A stretch of DNA of 34,664 nucleotides from Runella sp. (GCA_023254175.1 JALQYJ010000038.1:1-34664); one strand, 5' to 3'. Positions 8,589 through 17,576 are shown, counted from the first letter of the stretch. Program-made: numbers and translations. Notes: generated by a model from the letters alone, not told the origin.

Positions 8589-10265
8589 TTATTTTTCACT
8601 TTCTTTCATTTTTTTCAAATCTTCCTTCTGATCGTCACGTAAGGTTGGGTATTTGATGCCCAATTGCTCCAAATACGTTTTGTATTTTGTAGGGTCATAA
8701 TAATACTTCGACAACTCAGGTTTGAACTTGTCCATGATATTGCGGTTCAAATACACCGCAGGTACTTCTTTGGGCGAAATAAGCGGTTCGTACTTCTGCT
8801 CTTTGGTTTGGTCATTGCGGTAATACTCCCACGCTTCTTTGATAATTTCGGGCTTCAATAACATGTCTATCAGCGTCATAGCCTCCGCTTTTGCGCCATA
8901 TACCACACCTTTGTGCGCAATTGGCGTCGCCATCGAAATGGCATTCGACCAATGGTGGCCTGGCAAGCCAGGAATATTAGAAGGATAACGCAGCACGATG
9001 GTTGGCAACGACCACGAAATATCGGCAATGTCATCAGAACCTCCTCCAATCGACATCATTTGCCCACCCATCATACGAGTAGGTGCCGAAGCCACTGGCA
9101 AACTAATGGTATCTAGTTTGCTCGCTAGTCCCGAAATTTTTGGAGCCTGCAATTCTTTTTGCGAAGCTTTGGCCAGCATTTGGTCTTCTTCCGACCACGT
9201 AGGCAACCCTACTTTTTTGATATTTTGGTACATCACCTCCGCAATCGGTTTATTAAAGTGCCCAGGCCAAGCCGATCCTAAAATTTCGTAGGTAAATTTA
9301 GTATCCGTCATCAAGGCCGCACCTTCCGCGATTTTCACACCGATGTCGAACAATTTTTTGATTTTAGGATAGGTACGCTCGCGGAAATAATACCAAACCG
9401 CCGCTTTGGAAGGTACTACGTTGGGTTGGTCGCCTCCGTCCGAAATCACGTAGTGAGAGCGCTGCGTTACTTCTAAGTGTTCGCGTCGAAAATTCCAGCC
9501 TACGTTCATCAGTTCAACCGCGTCCAAGGCACTCCGACCACGCCACGGGGCTCCCGCTGCGTGCGCTGCCGCACCTTCAAAATTGAAACGAACCGAGACA
9601 AGACCATTGTTTCCTGCATCGCCGTAGCCGACGCCCAAGTTATCGCCCACGTGCGTAAAAATACAAGCGTCTATATCCTTGAAATAACCGTCTCGGATGT
9701 AAAAAGCTTTAGCCCCTACCAATTCTTCCGCTACACCAGGCCACAGCACCAACGTACCTGGAATTTTCTCCCGCTCCATGATGTCTTTGACCGCTAATGC
9801 CGAAATGATATTGAGGGCTTGTCCCGAATTGTGCCCTTCACCATGACCAGGCGCGCCCGTCACGATAGGGTCTTGATAGGCTACCCCAGGTTTTTGGGAC
9901 GCTTTAGGAATACAATCCACGTCCGAGCCAATGGCGATGATGGGCTTTCCACTACCCCATTTGGCAAGCCAAGCAGTGGGCATATTGGCAATACCACGTT
10001 CGATGGTGAAGCCATTTTTTTGCAGCAATTCAGTCAGATAACGCGAACTTTCAAATTCTTGGAAACCAAGTTCCGAAAAACTGAAGAGCATGTCATTGAT
10101 TTGCTGTCCCAATTCTGCGCGTTTCTCAACGCCAGCCACGGCCTCTTGTTTGAGTTTTTCGAGGCGGGCTTGTTCGGGGGTGAGTTTGGGCGCTTTTTTG
10201 GATTGGGCAAAACTAGCAATGCCTAATCCCACCAAAAGCACTGTAGTGTAGAGCGTTTTTTTCAT
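8589..10265 (-). CDS. AbgB-like M20 family amidohydrolase
   Basis: This is an exported M20 metallopeptidase-like amidohydrolase (558 aa), closest by motif to AbgB, the subunit that with AbgA cleaves p-aminobenzoyl-glutamate. I start it at the ATG 10263-10265, which opens a signal peptide (MKKTLYTTVLLVGLGIASFA) ending near AQ; the longer frame is unnecessary. Visible family blocks are FSFSELGFQEFESSRYL, GSDVDCIP, the metal-site region GHGEGHNSG, VAEELVGAK, FTHVGDN, and the dimerisation-domain opening FEGAAAHAAGAPWRGRSALD; the C-terminal block has GGGSDDIADISW and PGLPGHHWSNA. No abgA or abgT is nearby and the protein carries a secretion signal, so the true substrate may be another N-acyl amino acid or dipeptide. 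A perfect -7 box, TACATTTG, lies 30 bases upstream. Confidence 0.88.
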   Translation of the reverse strand: MKKTLYTTVLLVGLGIASFAQSKKAPKLTPEQARLEKLKQEAVAGVEKRAELGQQINDMLFSFSELGFQEFESSRYLTELLQKNGFTIERGIANMPTAWLAKWGSGKPIIAIGSDVDCIPKASQKPGVAYQDPIVTGAPGHGEGHNSGQALNIISALAVKDIMEREKIPGTLVLWPGVAEELVGAKAFYIRDGYFKDIDACIFTHVGDNLGVGYGDAGNNGLVSVRFNFEGAAAHAAGAPWRGRSALDAVELMNVGWNFRREHLEVTQRSHYVISDGGDQPNVVPSKAAVWYYFRERTYPKIKKLFDIGVKIAEGAALMTDTKFTYEILGSAWPGHFNKPIAEVMYQNIKKVGLPTWSEEDQMLAKASQKELQAPKISGLASKLDTISLPVASAPTRMMGGQMMSIGGGSDDIADISWSLPTIVLRYPSNIPGLPGHHWSNAISMATPIAHKGVVYGAKAEAMTLIDMLLKPEIIKEAWEYYRNDQTKEQKYEPLISPKEVPAVYLNRNIMDKFKPELSKYYYDPTKYKTYLEQLGIKYPTLRDDQKEDLKKMKESEK

Positions 10266-10295
10266 AGTTTGGGTTAAGAAAAAGTGTATCTTACC

Positions 10296-10303
10296 CAAAT
10301 GTA
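10296..10303 (-). promoter_or_regulatory. Candidate -7 box (TACATTTG) for the M20 gene
   Basis: On the minus strand this reads TACATTTG, a perfect TAnnTTTG, 30 bases before the ATG at 10263-10265. A less perfect TACTTTCG on the plus strand nearby may serve the divergent M14 gene. Confidence 0.45.
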
Positions 10304-10357
10304 GGAGAAATACTTTTATTTACTACTTTCGTATCCTACTAAAAACCTAACACTCGA

Positions 10358-12913
10358 ATGAAAAAACTACTCCTTAGCTTCCTTGTAGGCTGGACGCTCA
10401 ACCTTCATGCCCAAAACGGTTACTTTTTCCCCAACAAAAAATTTAATCCTTCGATACCCACCCCCGAACAGTTTTTGGGGCACGCGATTGGCGATTACCA
10501 AACCCGCTACGACCGCTTGGTGGCTTATCTATACGAACTCGACCGTCTATCAGAGCGCGTGCAAGTGAAAGTCATTGGAGAAACTTACGAAAAGCGCCCG
10601 CACTTGGTAGTATTGTTTTCGTCGCCCGCCAACATGGCCAAGTTACCCGAATTACAAAACGAGCACTTAAAACTCACCGACCCCAATGCGGCCATGCCTG
10701 ACGTGGCCAAAATGCCCGTTTTTGTTCAGCTCGGAGCCAACGTTCACGGCAATGAGACGTCGGGAGGAGAAGCCATGATTTTGGCAGCTTATTATTTTGC
10801 TGCCTGTGAAGACGCAGACGCCAAAAAAATGTTGGATGAATCGGTAGTTTTGATTGAACCCGTACTCAACCCCGACGGGCGCGACCGTTTTGTGAGTTGG
10901 GTCAACCAACACCGTGGCACTCCTTTGGTATCCGACAACAACGACCGCGAACACCTCGAAGTATGGCCTAGCGGCCGCACAAACCACTACTGGTTTGACC
11001 TCAACCGCGACTGGTACTTGGCCGTCCACGTAGAAAGTCAAAATCGCCTGAAGTTTTACCACCAATGGCTCCCCAACGTCGTCACCGACCACCACGAAAT
11101 GGGCACCAACGCTACTTTTTTCTTTGAGCCTACTAAGGAGAACGCCGAAAACCCGCTCGTGCCGCAGTATGTTTATAAAACCCTTAACGGGAAATTTGCC
11201 AAGTACTATGAAAAAGCGTTGAACGCCATTGGGTCGTTTTATTATACCAAAGAGTCGTTTGATAACTTGTATCCAGGCTACGGCTCCAGCTACCCCGACA
11301 TGGAAGGTGGACTAGGGTTGTTGTTTGAACAGGCAAGTTCGCGAGGTTTTGTGCAAGACAGTCCCAATGGCCCCGTTACCTTCGCCTTTACGATACGCAA
11401 CCAACTCGTTTGCGCCTTGGCAACCTGCCAAGCTGCTGTGGACGAGCGTACAAATTTGCTCAAATTCCAACGTGAGTTCTTTGCTTCGGCCATTTCAGAA
11501 GGCAATAAAAATCCCATCAAAGGCTATGTAGTAGGTGAAAATGTGGACGCAACGCGCCTACGCCGTTTTACGCAAACGCTGTTGCACCACCATATCGAAT
11601 GTTATCAATTGACCGACCACCTCACCATCGACGGAAAGGTGTATGAGAAAGGAAAAGCCCTCTTTGTTCCCACTGCTCAGCCCCAGTACCGCCTCGTGCA
11701 AAGTGTGTTTGAAAAGCCTACCAAATTTGCCGATAGCCTTTTTTATGACGCCTCGGCGTGGAACTTACCATTGGCATTTGGATTGGCCCAAGGAGAAGTC
11801 CGTACATTACTCACCAAGGGTGCGCGCATTGGCCAAGAGTTTGTGCAATCGACAGTAACTACTCCTACCAAATCACCCTACGCTTACCTACTCGATTACT
11901 CCGACTTTATGGCGACCAAAGCGCTATACCGCTTGGTAAGTCAAGGCATTTTGGTCAAAGTTGCCACCAAATCATTTAAAATTGGGGACAAATCGTACAG
12001 TCACGGGGCGTTGATGGTGCCCGTTGAAACCCAAAACCTGTCGCCCGATGCCCTTTACGAAGCCATCAAAGCCGCTGGCCAAGAAGCAGGCGTTTCGTTT
12101 GTAGGTGTACCGACGGGTTACAGCCAAATGGGCGTCGATTTGGGAAGTAATACCTTCCAAAAAGTAACCAAACCAGAAGCACTTATTGCGGTGGGTCAGG
12201 GCATAAATGGCAACGAAGTGGGCGAGGTGTGGTATTGGCTCGATACGCACGTAGGAATGCCTATCACCAAAGTGGACGTCGGGATGCTTCCACGGCTCAA
12301 CCTCAGCAAGTACAACGTCATTGTGCTAGTTTCGGGACAATACGACCGCGCCCTTGCCCCTAAAATCAAGCAGTGGGTAGCCAGCGGCGGTACGCTCGTC
12401 ACCCTCAAAACGGCCTCCGAATGGGCTATTCGCAACGATATTGTCAAAGAAAAATTGCGGGTGAACACCAAGGCCGATTCGGCAGCACTGGCCAAACGTG
12501 GACGTATCAACTACGAAGATGCTGTCGCTTCGGAAGGCTCAAAAAATACGGGAGGAACCATTTTTGAGGCCGATTTGGACATTACGCACCCCATTGGGTT
12601 TGGCTACAAAAACCGCAAAATTGCCCTTTACCGCAACAATAACACCTTTTTAGAGCCTTCTGCTAGTCCCTACAATACGGTAGTTCAATATTCCGACAAA
12701 CCCTATTTAACGGGCTACGTGCATCCCCAATCGTTGAAAAAAATCAGCAGTTCCGCCGCCGTTGTTGTAGCTCCAGAGGGCAGCGGGCGCGTCATTCTTT
12801 TCTCCGATAACCCCAGTTTCCGTGGAATTTGGTACGGTACCGAAAAGATGTTTTTCAACGCGTTGTTTTTCGGTGCCAACATCACTATCCCTAACCCAAT
12901 GGGGGGAGAATAG
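10358..12913 (+). CDS. M14 family zinc carboxypeptidase, secreted
   Basis: This is a large secreted M14 (carboxypeptidase A-like) metallopeptidase of 851 aa. It has a signal peptide (MKKLLLSFLVGWTLNLHAQ), then the catalytic domain. Zinc ligands are His130 and Glu133 in NVHGNETSGG and a His in the DHHE block (His245/His246). EPVLNPDGRDRF and FDLNRDW are the usual substrate-binding neighbours, and Glu324 in GLLFEQASSRG is the likely catalytic base. Residues beyond about 400 form a long C-terminal extension with an alpha/beta segment (PRLNLSKYNVIVLVSGQY, then WVASGGTLVTLK) that looks like a glutamine-amidotransferase-fold domain, as in other long Bacteroidota M14 proteins. Cleaved peptides or peptidoglycan fragments are plausible substrates, but this is inference. 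A GC-rich hairpin follows the stop. Confidence 0.9.
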   Translation: MKKLLLSFLVGWTLNLHAQNGYFFPNKKFNPSIPTPEQFLGHAIGDYQTRYDRLVAYLYELDRLSERVQVKVIGETYEKRPHLVVLFSSPANMAKLPELQNEHLKLTDPNAAMPDVAKMPVFVQLGANVHGNETSGGEAMILAAYYFAACEDADAKKMLDESVVLIEPVLNPDGRDRFVSWVNQHRGTPLVSDNNDREHLEVWPSGRTNHYWFDLNRDWYLAVHVESQNRLKFYHQWLPNVVTDHHEMGTNATFFFEPTKENAENPLVPQYVYKTLNGKFAKYYEKALNAIGSFYYTKESFDNLYPGYGSSYPDMEGGLGLLFEQASSRGFVQDSPNGPVTFAFTIRNQLVCALATCQAAVDERTNLLKFQREFFASAISEGNKNPIKGYVVGENVDATRLRRFTQTLLHHHIECYQLTDHLTIDGKVYEKGKALFVPTAQPQYRLVQSVFEKPTKFADSLFYDASAWNLPLAFGLAQGEVRTLLTKGARIGQEFVQSTVTTPTKSPYAYLLDYSDFMATKALYRLVSQGILVKVATKSFKIGDKSYSHGALMVPVETQNLSPDALYEAIKAAGQEAGVSFVGVPTGYSQMGVDLGSNTFQKVTKPEALIAVGQGINGNEVGEVWYWLDTHVGMPITKVDVGMLPRLNLSKYNVIVLVSGQYDRALAPKIKQWVASGGTLVTLKTASEWAIRNDIVKEKLRVNTKADSAALAKRGRINYEDAVASEGSKNTGGTIFEADLDITHPIGFGYKNRKIALYRNNNTFLEPSASPYNTVVQYSDKPYLTGYVHPQSLKKISSSAAVVVAPEGSGRVILFSDNPSFRGIWYGTEKMFFNALFFGANITIPNPMGGE

Positions 12914-12927
12914 CGTGCGTCACCGTG

Positions 12928-12959
12928 CGTGGGGCGGGTTGTTCCCAACCCGCCCCACG
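12928..12959. repeat. GC-rich perfect palindrome downstream of the M14 gene
   Basis: The arms CGTGGGGCGGGTTG (12928-12941) and CAACCCGCCCCACG (12946-12959) pair perfectly over 14 bp with a 4-nt loop. No T-tract follows on either strand, so it is not a standard intrinsic terminator. It may be a REP-like element or an mRNA 3'-end stabiliser. Confidence 0.75.
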
Positions 12960-13029
12960 ATGCAGTAGAAATGTTCGTATTTGGGTTTCTACTATTTTAA
13001 AAACATCCCTCTTTTAATGACAGTAAACG

Positions 13030-13767
13030 ATGCTTACCCAAGAAGAAATTGAATTTTTGGACACCAACGGTTACCTTAACTTAGGTCAGTTACTCACCTC
13101 CCAACAAGTACAACAAGTCAACGACCGACTCGCGGAGTTGATGGACAACGAAGGTGAAAATGCCGGCTCAGAATTAGCCGATTCCAAATACATTCGTCAT
13201 CCCAAAGAAGAAGGTGCCGACCGCTTGGCCGATTTGGTCAACAAAGGCTCCGTTTTTGACATTTTTTACACGCACCCACGGGTATTGGCAGGAATTGAAG
13301 CCGTTTTGGGACACCAATTTAAGCTGTCATCGCTCAATTATCGCGCCGCTAAGCCTGGAAAAGGTCATCAGAAACTCCACGTCGATTGGCGCAATGCCGT
13401 TGCTGACGGCTTTTTTAAGGTGTGCAACAGCATTTGGTTGTTAGACGATTTTACGGAACAAAATGGCTCCACCCGCATCGTTCCTAAAACCCATAAAGGC
13501 AGCGCCCTACCCGATGAAGCCATGACCGACCCCAACGAAAAGCATCCCGACGAAATTCGTATCATTGCACCTGCGGGTTCGGTATTTATCTTTAATTCGC
13601 ACGTTTGGCACGGAGGCACAACCAACTTCACCGACCGCGACCGTCGCAGCATACACAGTTATTTTTGCACCCGCGACCAACCCCAACAAATTGACCAAAA
13701 GCGCTATATTACCCAAGAAACAAGTGAACGTATTGGGGAAGTAGGTCGCCATATTTTAGACGTATAA
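13030..13767 (+). CDS. Phytanoyl-CoA dioxygenase (PhyH) family oxygenase
   Basis: The 245-aa product is a non-haem Fe(II)/2-oxoglutarate dioxygenase of the PhyH family. The iron triad is visible as His117-x-Asp119 (KLHVDW) and a distal His194 in HVWHGG (His191 is also close by). The 2-oxoglutarate-binding Arg would be in RDRRSIH just after. The N-terminus has the family opening LTQEEIEFLDTNGYL. Length is typical. Such enzymes hydroxylate diverse small molecules, and the substrate cannot be predicted. The YiaK-like dehydrogenase gene starts 20 bases downstream on the same strand, so the two probably form an operon and may act on a shared sugar-acid or uptake product. Confidence 0.88.
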   Translation: MLTQEEIEFLDTNGYLNLGQLLTSQQVQQVNDRLAELMDNEGENAGSELADSKYIRHPKEEGADRLADLVNKGSVFDIFYTHPRVLAGIEAVLGHQFKLSSLNYRAAKPGKGHQKLHVDWRNAVADGFFKVCNSIWLLDDFTEQNGSTRIVPKTHKGSALPDEAMTDPNEKHPDEIRIIAPAGSVFIFNSHVWHGGTTNFTDRDRRSIHSYFCTRDQPQQIDQKRYITQETSERIGEVGRHILDV

Positions 13768-13787
13768 CTAACTGAAAAAGAAGACTT

Positions 13788-14807
13788 ATGTCAACTCCCA
13801 AACTCCTCACAATTCCTGCGGATAAAATGCACAAAACGCTCAAACGGATTCTTTTGCAACATCAATTCCCCAAAAAAAGAGCCGAAGAATGTGCCATGAC
13901 TTTCACACAGAATAGTGTTGACGGAATCTATACCCACGGCATCAACCGTTTCCCTCGCTTTATCCAATACATTCGCAGTGGTTACGTGATTCCCAACGCC
14001 AAACCGACGATAGTTCACCGTTTTGGAGGCATTGAGCAATGGAACGGAAATTTGGGAGCTGGACCTTCCAACGCTATTTTTGCTACTGAACGTGCCATGA
14101 AATTGGCCCAAAAACACGGGATTGGGTGCGTAGCGTTGGCCAATACCAACCACTGGATGCGCGGTGGGGCGTATGGCTGGCAAGCCGCAAAAGCGGGTTT
14201 TGCGTTCATCGGCTGGACCAATACCACCGCCAACATGCCCGCATGGGGAGCCATCAACCCCAAACTAGGCAACAACCCGTTGGTATTTGCCACTCCCTAC
14301 GACACCGAAGCCATCGTGCTCGATATGGCCATGTCGCAGTATTCATTTGGGGCAATGGAACTAGCCGTCATGAAAAATGAAAACCTTTCAGTAGTGGGGG
14401 GATACGATAAAGACGGGAACCTCACCGATGAGCCTGGCAAAATTTTGGAATCATGGCGATCGTTGCCCGTAGGTTTTTGGAAGGGGGCAGGTCTTTCGTT
14501 TTTGTTGGATGTTTTAGCCGCCACTTTGGCCAATGGATTAGCCACGCACGAAATCACGCAAAAACCCGCCGAAATGGCTTCGTCTCAGATTTTTATTGCA
14601 CTCGACTTGTCGAAACTAAGCAACTTTTCCAGCATTTCTTCGACCATTGACGCCATTATTCAGGACTATAAAACCTCCGTTCCCATCAAAGAACAAGGCC
14701 ACATCAACTACCCAAGCGAACGAGTACTAGCAACCCGACTCAAAAACAGCCAACAGGGAATTCCTGTACTGGAAAACGTCTGGAAAGAAGTGACAGGATT
14801 TTTATAA
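13788..14807 (+). CDS. yiaK: 2,3-diketo-L-gulonate reductase (YiaK/DlgD-like)
   Basis: This 339-aa protein belongs to the Ldh/malate-lactate dehydrogenase-like family and, from memory of E. coli YiaK, follows that enzyme closely along its length: DGIYTHGINRFPRFIQYI, GGIEQWNGN, NTNHWMRGGAYGWQAAKAG, WTNTTANMPAWGA, NPLVFATP and GFWKGAGLSFLLD. The catalytic His of this family is expected in the YTHGINRF block. YiaK reduces 2,3-diketo-L-gulonate with NADH to 3-dehydro-L-gulonate in L-ascorbate/sugar-acid metabolism. The gene directly follows the PhyH-type oxygenase and lacks any yia/sgb transport or kinase genes here. The symbol is therefore a family assignment and the in vivo substrate could differ. 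Confidence 0.87.
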   Translation: MSTPKLLTIPADKMHKTLKRILLQHQFPKKRAEECAMTFTQNSVDGIYTHGINRFPRFIQYIRSGYVIPNAKPTIVHRFGGIEQWNGNLGAGPSNAIFATERAMKLAQKHGIGCVALANTNHWMRGGAYGWQAAKAGFAFIGWTNTTANMPAWGAINPKLGNNPLVFATPYDTEAIVLDMAMSQYSFGAMELAVMKNENLSVVGGYDKDGNLTDEPGKILESWRSLPVGFWKGAGLSFLLDVLAATLANGLATHEITQKPAEMASSQIFIALDLSKLSNFSSISSTIDAIIQDYKTSVPIKEQGHINYPSERVLATRLKNSQQGIPVLENVWKEVTGFL

Positions 14808-14842
14808 GGGGCAAGTTTGCAAGCTCGTCTTATTTGCCCCTT
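14806..14842. terminator. Hairpin between convergent YiaK-like and radical SAM genes
   Basis: The arms AAGGGGCAA (14806-14814) and TTGCCCCTT (14834-14842) pair perfectly over 9 bp. The inner 19 bases contain GTTTGCAAGC. The left arm begins inside the stop codon of the dehydrogenase, and the right arm ends four bases before the radical SAM stop codon. It probably ends transcription from both sides, although T-runs are short. Confidence 0.65.
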
Positions 14843-14846
14843 GCTA

Positions 14847-15869
14847 CTATGCCCACACCTGCGTTCCTTCGGTACAATTTTTACACATCTCAATTTCAGA
14901 ACGGGAGCGAATCAGGGCTTGGCGAAAATCGGTGTAAGCTTTGCTTTGCCAAATGGTTTGAAAAGAAGTTTCCGACACATCGCCAAGGCGATAGTGAGCG
15001 TCTTTGTCGAAGCAACAAGGTACTACTTTTCCATCCCATGTAATGACGCACGAGTGCCACATTTTCCAACAATGTCCATCGAGGCTATTTTTGATTCGAT
15101 AGGTGCCGTCGGTATTTTGGGCATAGCGAGAGTACTTATCAATCGTCGGAATGAGCGGGTCGCCTTGCTCGTATTCGTAAATTTGGGCAGTTTTAAAGCC
15201 TATTTCATCCACCCCAATTTCTTTAGCGAGGCGTTTAGCATCTTCAATTTGGTGTTCGTTGGGGCGCACAACCAAAAACTGAAAAACAACGTGCGGCGTT
15301 TTCGAGCGGAGCTGTTTTTTCCATTTCAATATCGTACGCGTTCCTTCCAATACCTTTTCTAGCTTCCCTCCTACTCGGTACTGCTGATACACCTCCTGCG
15401 TTGTGCCATCGATGGACACAATCAAACGGTCGAGGCCGCTTTCTACCGTGCGACGAGCCGCCGCATCGGTTAAGTAATGCGCGTTGGTAGAAGTAGCGGT
15501 ATAAATCCCTTTTTTGGAGGCATAACTCACCAATTCCAAAAACTTAGGATGCAGATAAGGTTCTCCCTGAAAATAAAAAATGAGGTACAAAAGAGTATCG
15601 GCGAGTTCGTCGATGGTGCGTTTGAACAAATCACCTTCCAGCATTCCCGTAGGCCGCGTAAACGACCGTAAACCGCTGGGGCATTCGGGGCAACGTAAAT
15701 TACAGGACGTCGTAGGTTCAAACGAAATACTCATCGGAAGTCCACGGTGCAGGGCTTTACCCGTGGACTTCGATTCGTAGAAGCTATAAATAACTTTGAG
15801 GGCGTTCCAAACCCGCTTGCGTGTGAGTTTGGAGAAAAAATTCAGCCCATCTTGTAGGTTGCGATTCAT
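14847..15869 (-). CDS. Radical SAM protein with SPASM domain
   Basis: This is a radical S-adenosylmethionine enzyme of 340 aa. The [4Fe-4S] site is the CxxxCxxC Cys56, Cys60 and Cys63 (SCNLRCPECPSG), followed by FQGEPYLHP, the SAM-contact region, and STNAHYLTD and LIVSIDGTTQEVYQQYR. The C-terminal part has SPASM-type cysteines (GHCWKMWHSCVITWDGKVVPCC, quoted in pieces: HCWKMWHSC, VVPCC, EMCKNC) that would bind further clusters. I start at the ATG 15867-15869; an in-frame TTG at 15905, three bases after the upstream stop, could add twelve residues. Related proteins modify peptides or sugars, but no precursor peptide gene is evident nearby. It forms a minus-strand pair with the epimerase gene. 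Confidence 0.85.
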   Translation of the reverse strand: MNRNLQDGLNFFSKLTRKRVWNALKVIYSFYESKSTGKALHRGLPMSISFEPTTSCNLRCPECPSGLRSFTRPTGMLEGDLFKRTIDELADTLLYLIFYFQGEPYLHPKFLELVSYASKKGIYTATSTNAHYLTDAAARRTVESGLDRLIVSIDGTTQEVYQQYRVGGKLEKVLEGTRTILKWKKQLRSKTPHVVFQFLVVRPNEHQIEDAKRLAKEIGVDEIGFKTAQIYEYEQGDPLIPTIDKYSRYAQNTDGTYRIKNSLDGHCWKMWHSCVITWDGKVVPCCFDKDAHYRLGDVSETSFQTIWQSKAYTDFRQALIRSRSEIEMCKNCTEGTQVWA

Positions 15870-15908
15870 GGAGTGGTTGTGAACACCAAATGACGATGGA
15901 GTCAACTA

Positions 15909-16835
15909 TTAACCCAAAAACTGGCGCAAATAGTTTCGGCTGGTCAATATCGCCGCTTTTACATCCTCAATACTACCTTCGTATGCTTTGTCCTCTACCT
16001 CAATACACACAGGGCCACGGTAGCGGACGTCGGTCAGGGCCGCGAAAAACTTCCGCCAGTTGACATCGCCCAAGCCAGGGAGTTTGGGGCTGTGGTATTC
16101 GAGCGGATTGGCCATAATACCCACGCGGTCGAGCTTATCTTTATACACTTTTGCGTCTTTCAGGTGGATATGGTGCAAGCGGTCTTTGTAATCATAAATC
16201 GGCTTGGCTTCGTCCATCATTTGCCAAATCATGTGCGACGGGTCATAGTTCAGCCCTAAAATGGGACTTGGGATAATTTCAAACATTCGGTCCCAAATCG
16301 CAGGCGTCGTGGCCAAATTTTTCCCTCCAGGCCATTCGTCGTTGGTAAAAAACATAGGACAATTTTCGATACCAATCTTCACGTTATGTTCCTCAGCGAC
16401 CTTGATAATTTCGGGCCACACTTGGCCAAAAGTCTTGAGATTTTCAGTTACATTTTTAGACGGATCACGCCCAACAAACGTATTCACATGGTGTAAACCA
16501 AGCTTTGCGGCGGCTTTAATGAGGGTTTTGATGTGTTCGCGAAAATACGCCGACTTTTCGGCATCGGGGTCCATGGGGTTCGGATAATAGCCCAAGCCCG
16601 AAATCGTAATTCCTTTTTCTTTGGCATAATACACCAAATTTTGGGCGTAAGCGCTATCGGTCAGTACGCGTTCTGCATTGATGTGCGTCACCCCCGCGTA
16701 GCGGCGCGCGTCGGCATTATCGGAGGGCCAACACATCATTTCTACACACGAAAAGCCATGATTGGCGGCAAAATCAATCACGTGTTCGTACCCAAAATCG
16801 GCCAAGATGGCACTCACAAATCCAAGTTTAAGCAT
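15909..16835 (-). CDS. Sugar phosphate isomerase/epimerase, TIM barrel
   Basis: The 308-aa product is a xylose-isomerase-like TIM barrel of the sugar phosphate isomerase/epimerase family. Likely metal ligands follow the family pattern: Glu157 in GIENCP, Asp198 and His201 in NYDPSH, the HIHLKD segment, and Glu279 in CIEVED. The N-terminus LKLGFVSAILADFGYEHVIDFA is the usual first strand and helix. No signal peptide is present, so it acts in the cytoplasm. The radical SAM gene follows closely (3 to 39 bases depending on its start), which implies co-transcription. The exact ketose or inositol-type substrate is not predictable. Confidence 0.87.
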   Translation of the reverse strand: MLKLGFVSAILADFGYEHVIDFAANHGFSCVEMMCWPSDNADARRYAGVTHINAERVLTDSAYAQNLVYYAKEKGITISGLGYYPNPMDPDAEKSAYFREHIKTLIKAAAKLGLHHVNTFVGRDPSKNVTENLKTFGQVWPEIIKVAEEHNVKIGIENCPMFFTNDEWPGGKNLATTPAIWDRMFEIIPSPILGLNYDPSHMIWQMMDEAKPIYDYKDRLHHIHLKDAKVYKDKLDRVGIMANPLEYHSPKLPGLGDVNWRKFFAALTDVRYRGPVCIEVEDKAYEGSIEDVKAAILTSRNYLRQFLG

Positions 16836-16919
16836 GTTTTGAAGTGGTTAATCTGTTTTTGTTGCAACTTACAAAAAAGGGAGAGATTGGGTCGGGTTTA
16901 CTGTGTTTTTAAATGAATA

Positions 16920-17171
16920 ATGAACACACAACCTAAAAAATACCGAAGCGCAATAGTAAGGTCTTTAATCACTAACCGTAATCCCACTGAGTTTGAGAAA
17001 ACCAAGCGCAATATGCTCTTAGCAGCACGAATTGACGAAGCACTCAAAACCAAAGGGTGGAGCAAAAAACAATTGGCAGATACGATGCACAAAAACCCTT
17101 CCGAAGTAACCAAGTGGTTATCGATTTCGCACAATTTTACGCTAAAAACCCTCTATTTGATAGAATCTTAG
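16920..17171 (+). pseudogene. XRE-family HTH gene, apparently truncated by an in-frame stop
   Basis: The 83-residue product carries a helix-turn-helix: the KTKGWSKKQLADTMHKNPSEVTKWLS segment is quoted in pieces as SKKQLADTM and PSEVTKWLS, followed by SHNFTLKTLYLIES and then TAG (17169-17171). In related antitoxin-type regulators the sequence after 'NFT..TL' normally continues through a short conserved 'LG(I/V)xL' tail. Exactly such a tail (LGVTLFKILNTEL) is encoded in the same frame after the TAG, up to TAA at 17220-17222. This suggests a point-mutated gene, although the shortened protein still contains the whole HTH and may function. No toxin gene lies beside it; it is divergent from the epimerase gene. 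Confidence 0.65.
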
Positions 17172-17576
17172 TTGGGTGTTACCCTGTTTAAAATCCTAAA
17201 TACCGAGCTTGTAACTGTATAAATACCCCGCCACCAACATAGTCCTTCTTAGTGTACCGTTAGTTTGATTAGGTGATTTTGACCGTTAAATAAATTTTGG
17301 CCTAGACTCACTTATTGAAGTAATTTGCTTTTTGTCCAAAATGGTTCGGATAACATAGAGATTTGACGAGGTATAGTTCTAAAGAATGAGGCTTTTTCTA
17401 GTCAAAGTAGATTATTTTGGATAATTTGGCGCCATTTTACGTTGTATATATTTGACAATCTATTGTATTTTACCATTGTTGAGTATCCATGCAACAAAGC
17501 CACTCAGATCCATACTATATTTATAGGCTGAATTATGGCAAAACATTTGGCGAATTTATTCTTTTTAAACTATTTA
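17172..17576. other. AT-rich gap with decayed sequence and no convincing gene
   Basis: The first 51 bases hold the read-through tail of the HTH gene. The rest is AT-rich and lacks codon structure on either strand. A short minus-strand frame from an ATG at 17544-17546 gives 28 residues and is not recognisable. The motif GTATCCATGCAACAAAGCC near 17484-17502 reminds me of insertion-sequence ends, but there is no second end or transposase to support this. No hairpin terminator is seen before the converging flavoprotein stop codon. Confidence 0.4.

Noticed and set aside
10358-12913. Fusion of two genes in the long M14 protein
   Set aside because: The long C-terminal extension is normal for secreted M14 peptidases of Bacteroidota and the frame is continuous.
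17484-17502. Insertion-sequence terminal repeat
   Set aside because: Only one end-like motif from memory; no matching second end, target duplication or transposase fragment could be found nearby.
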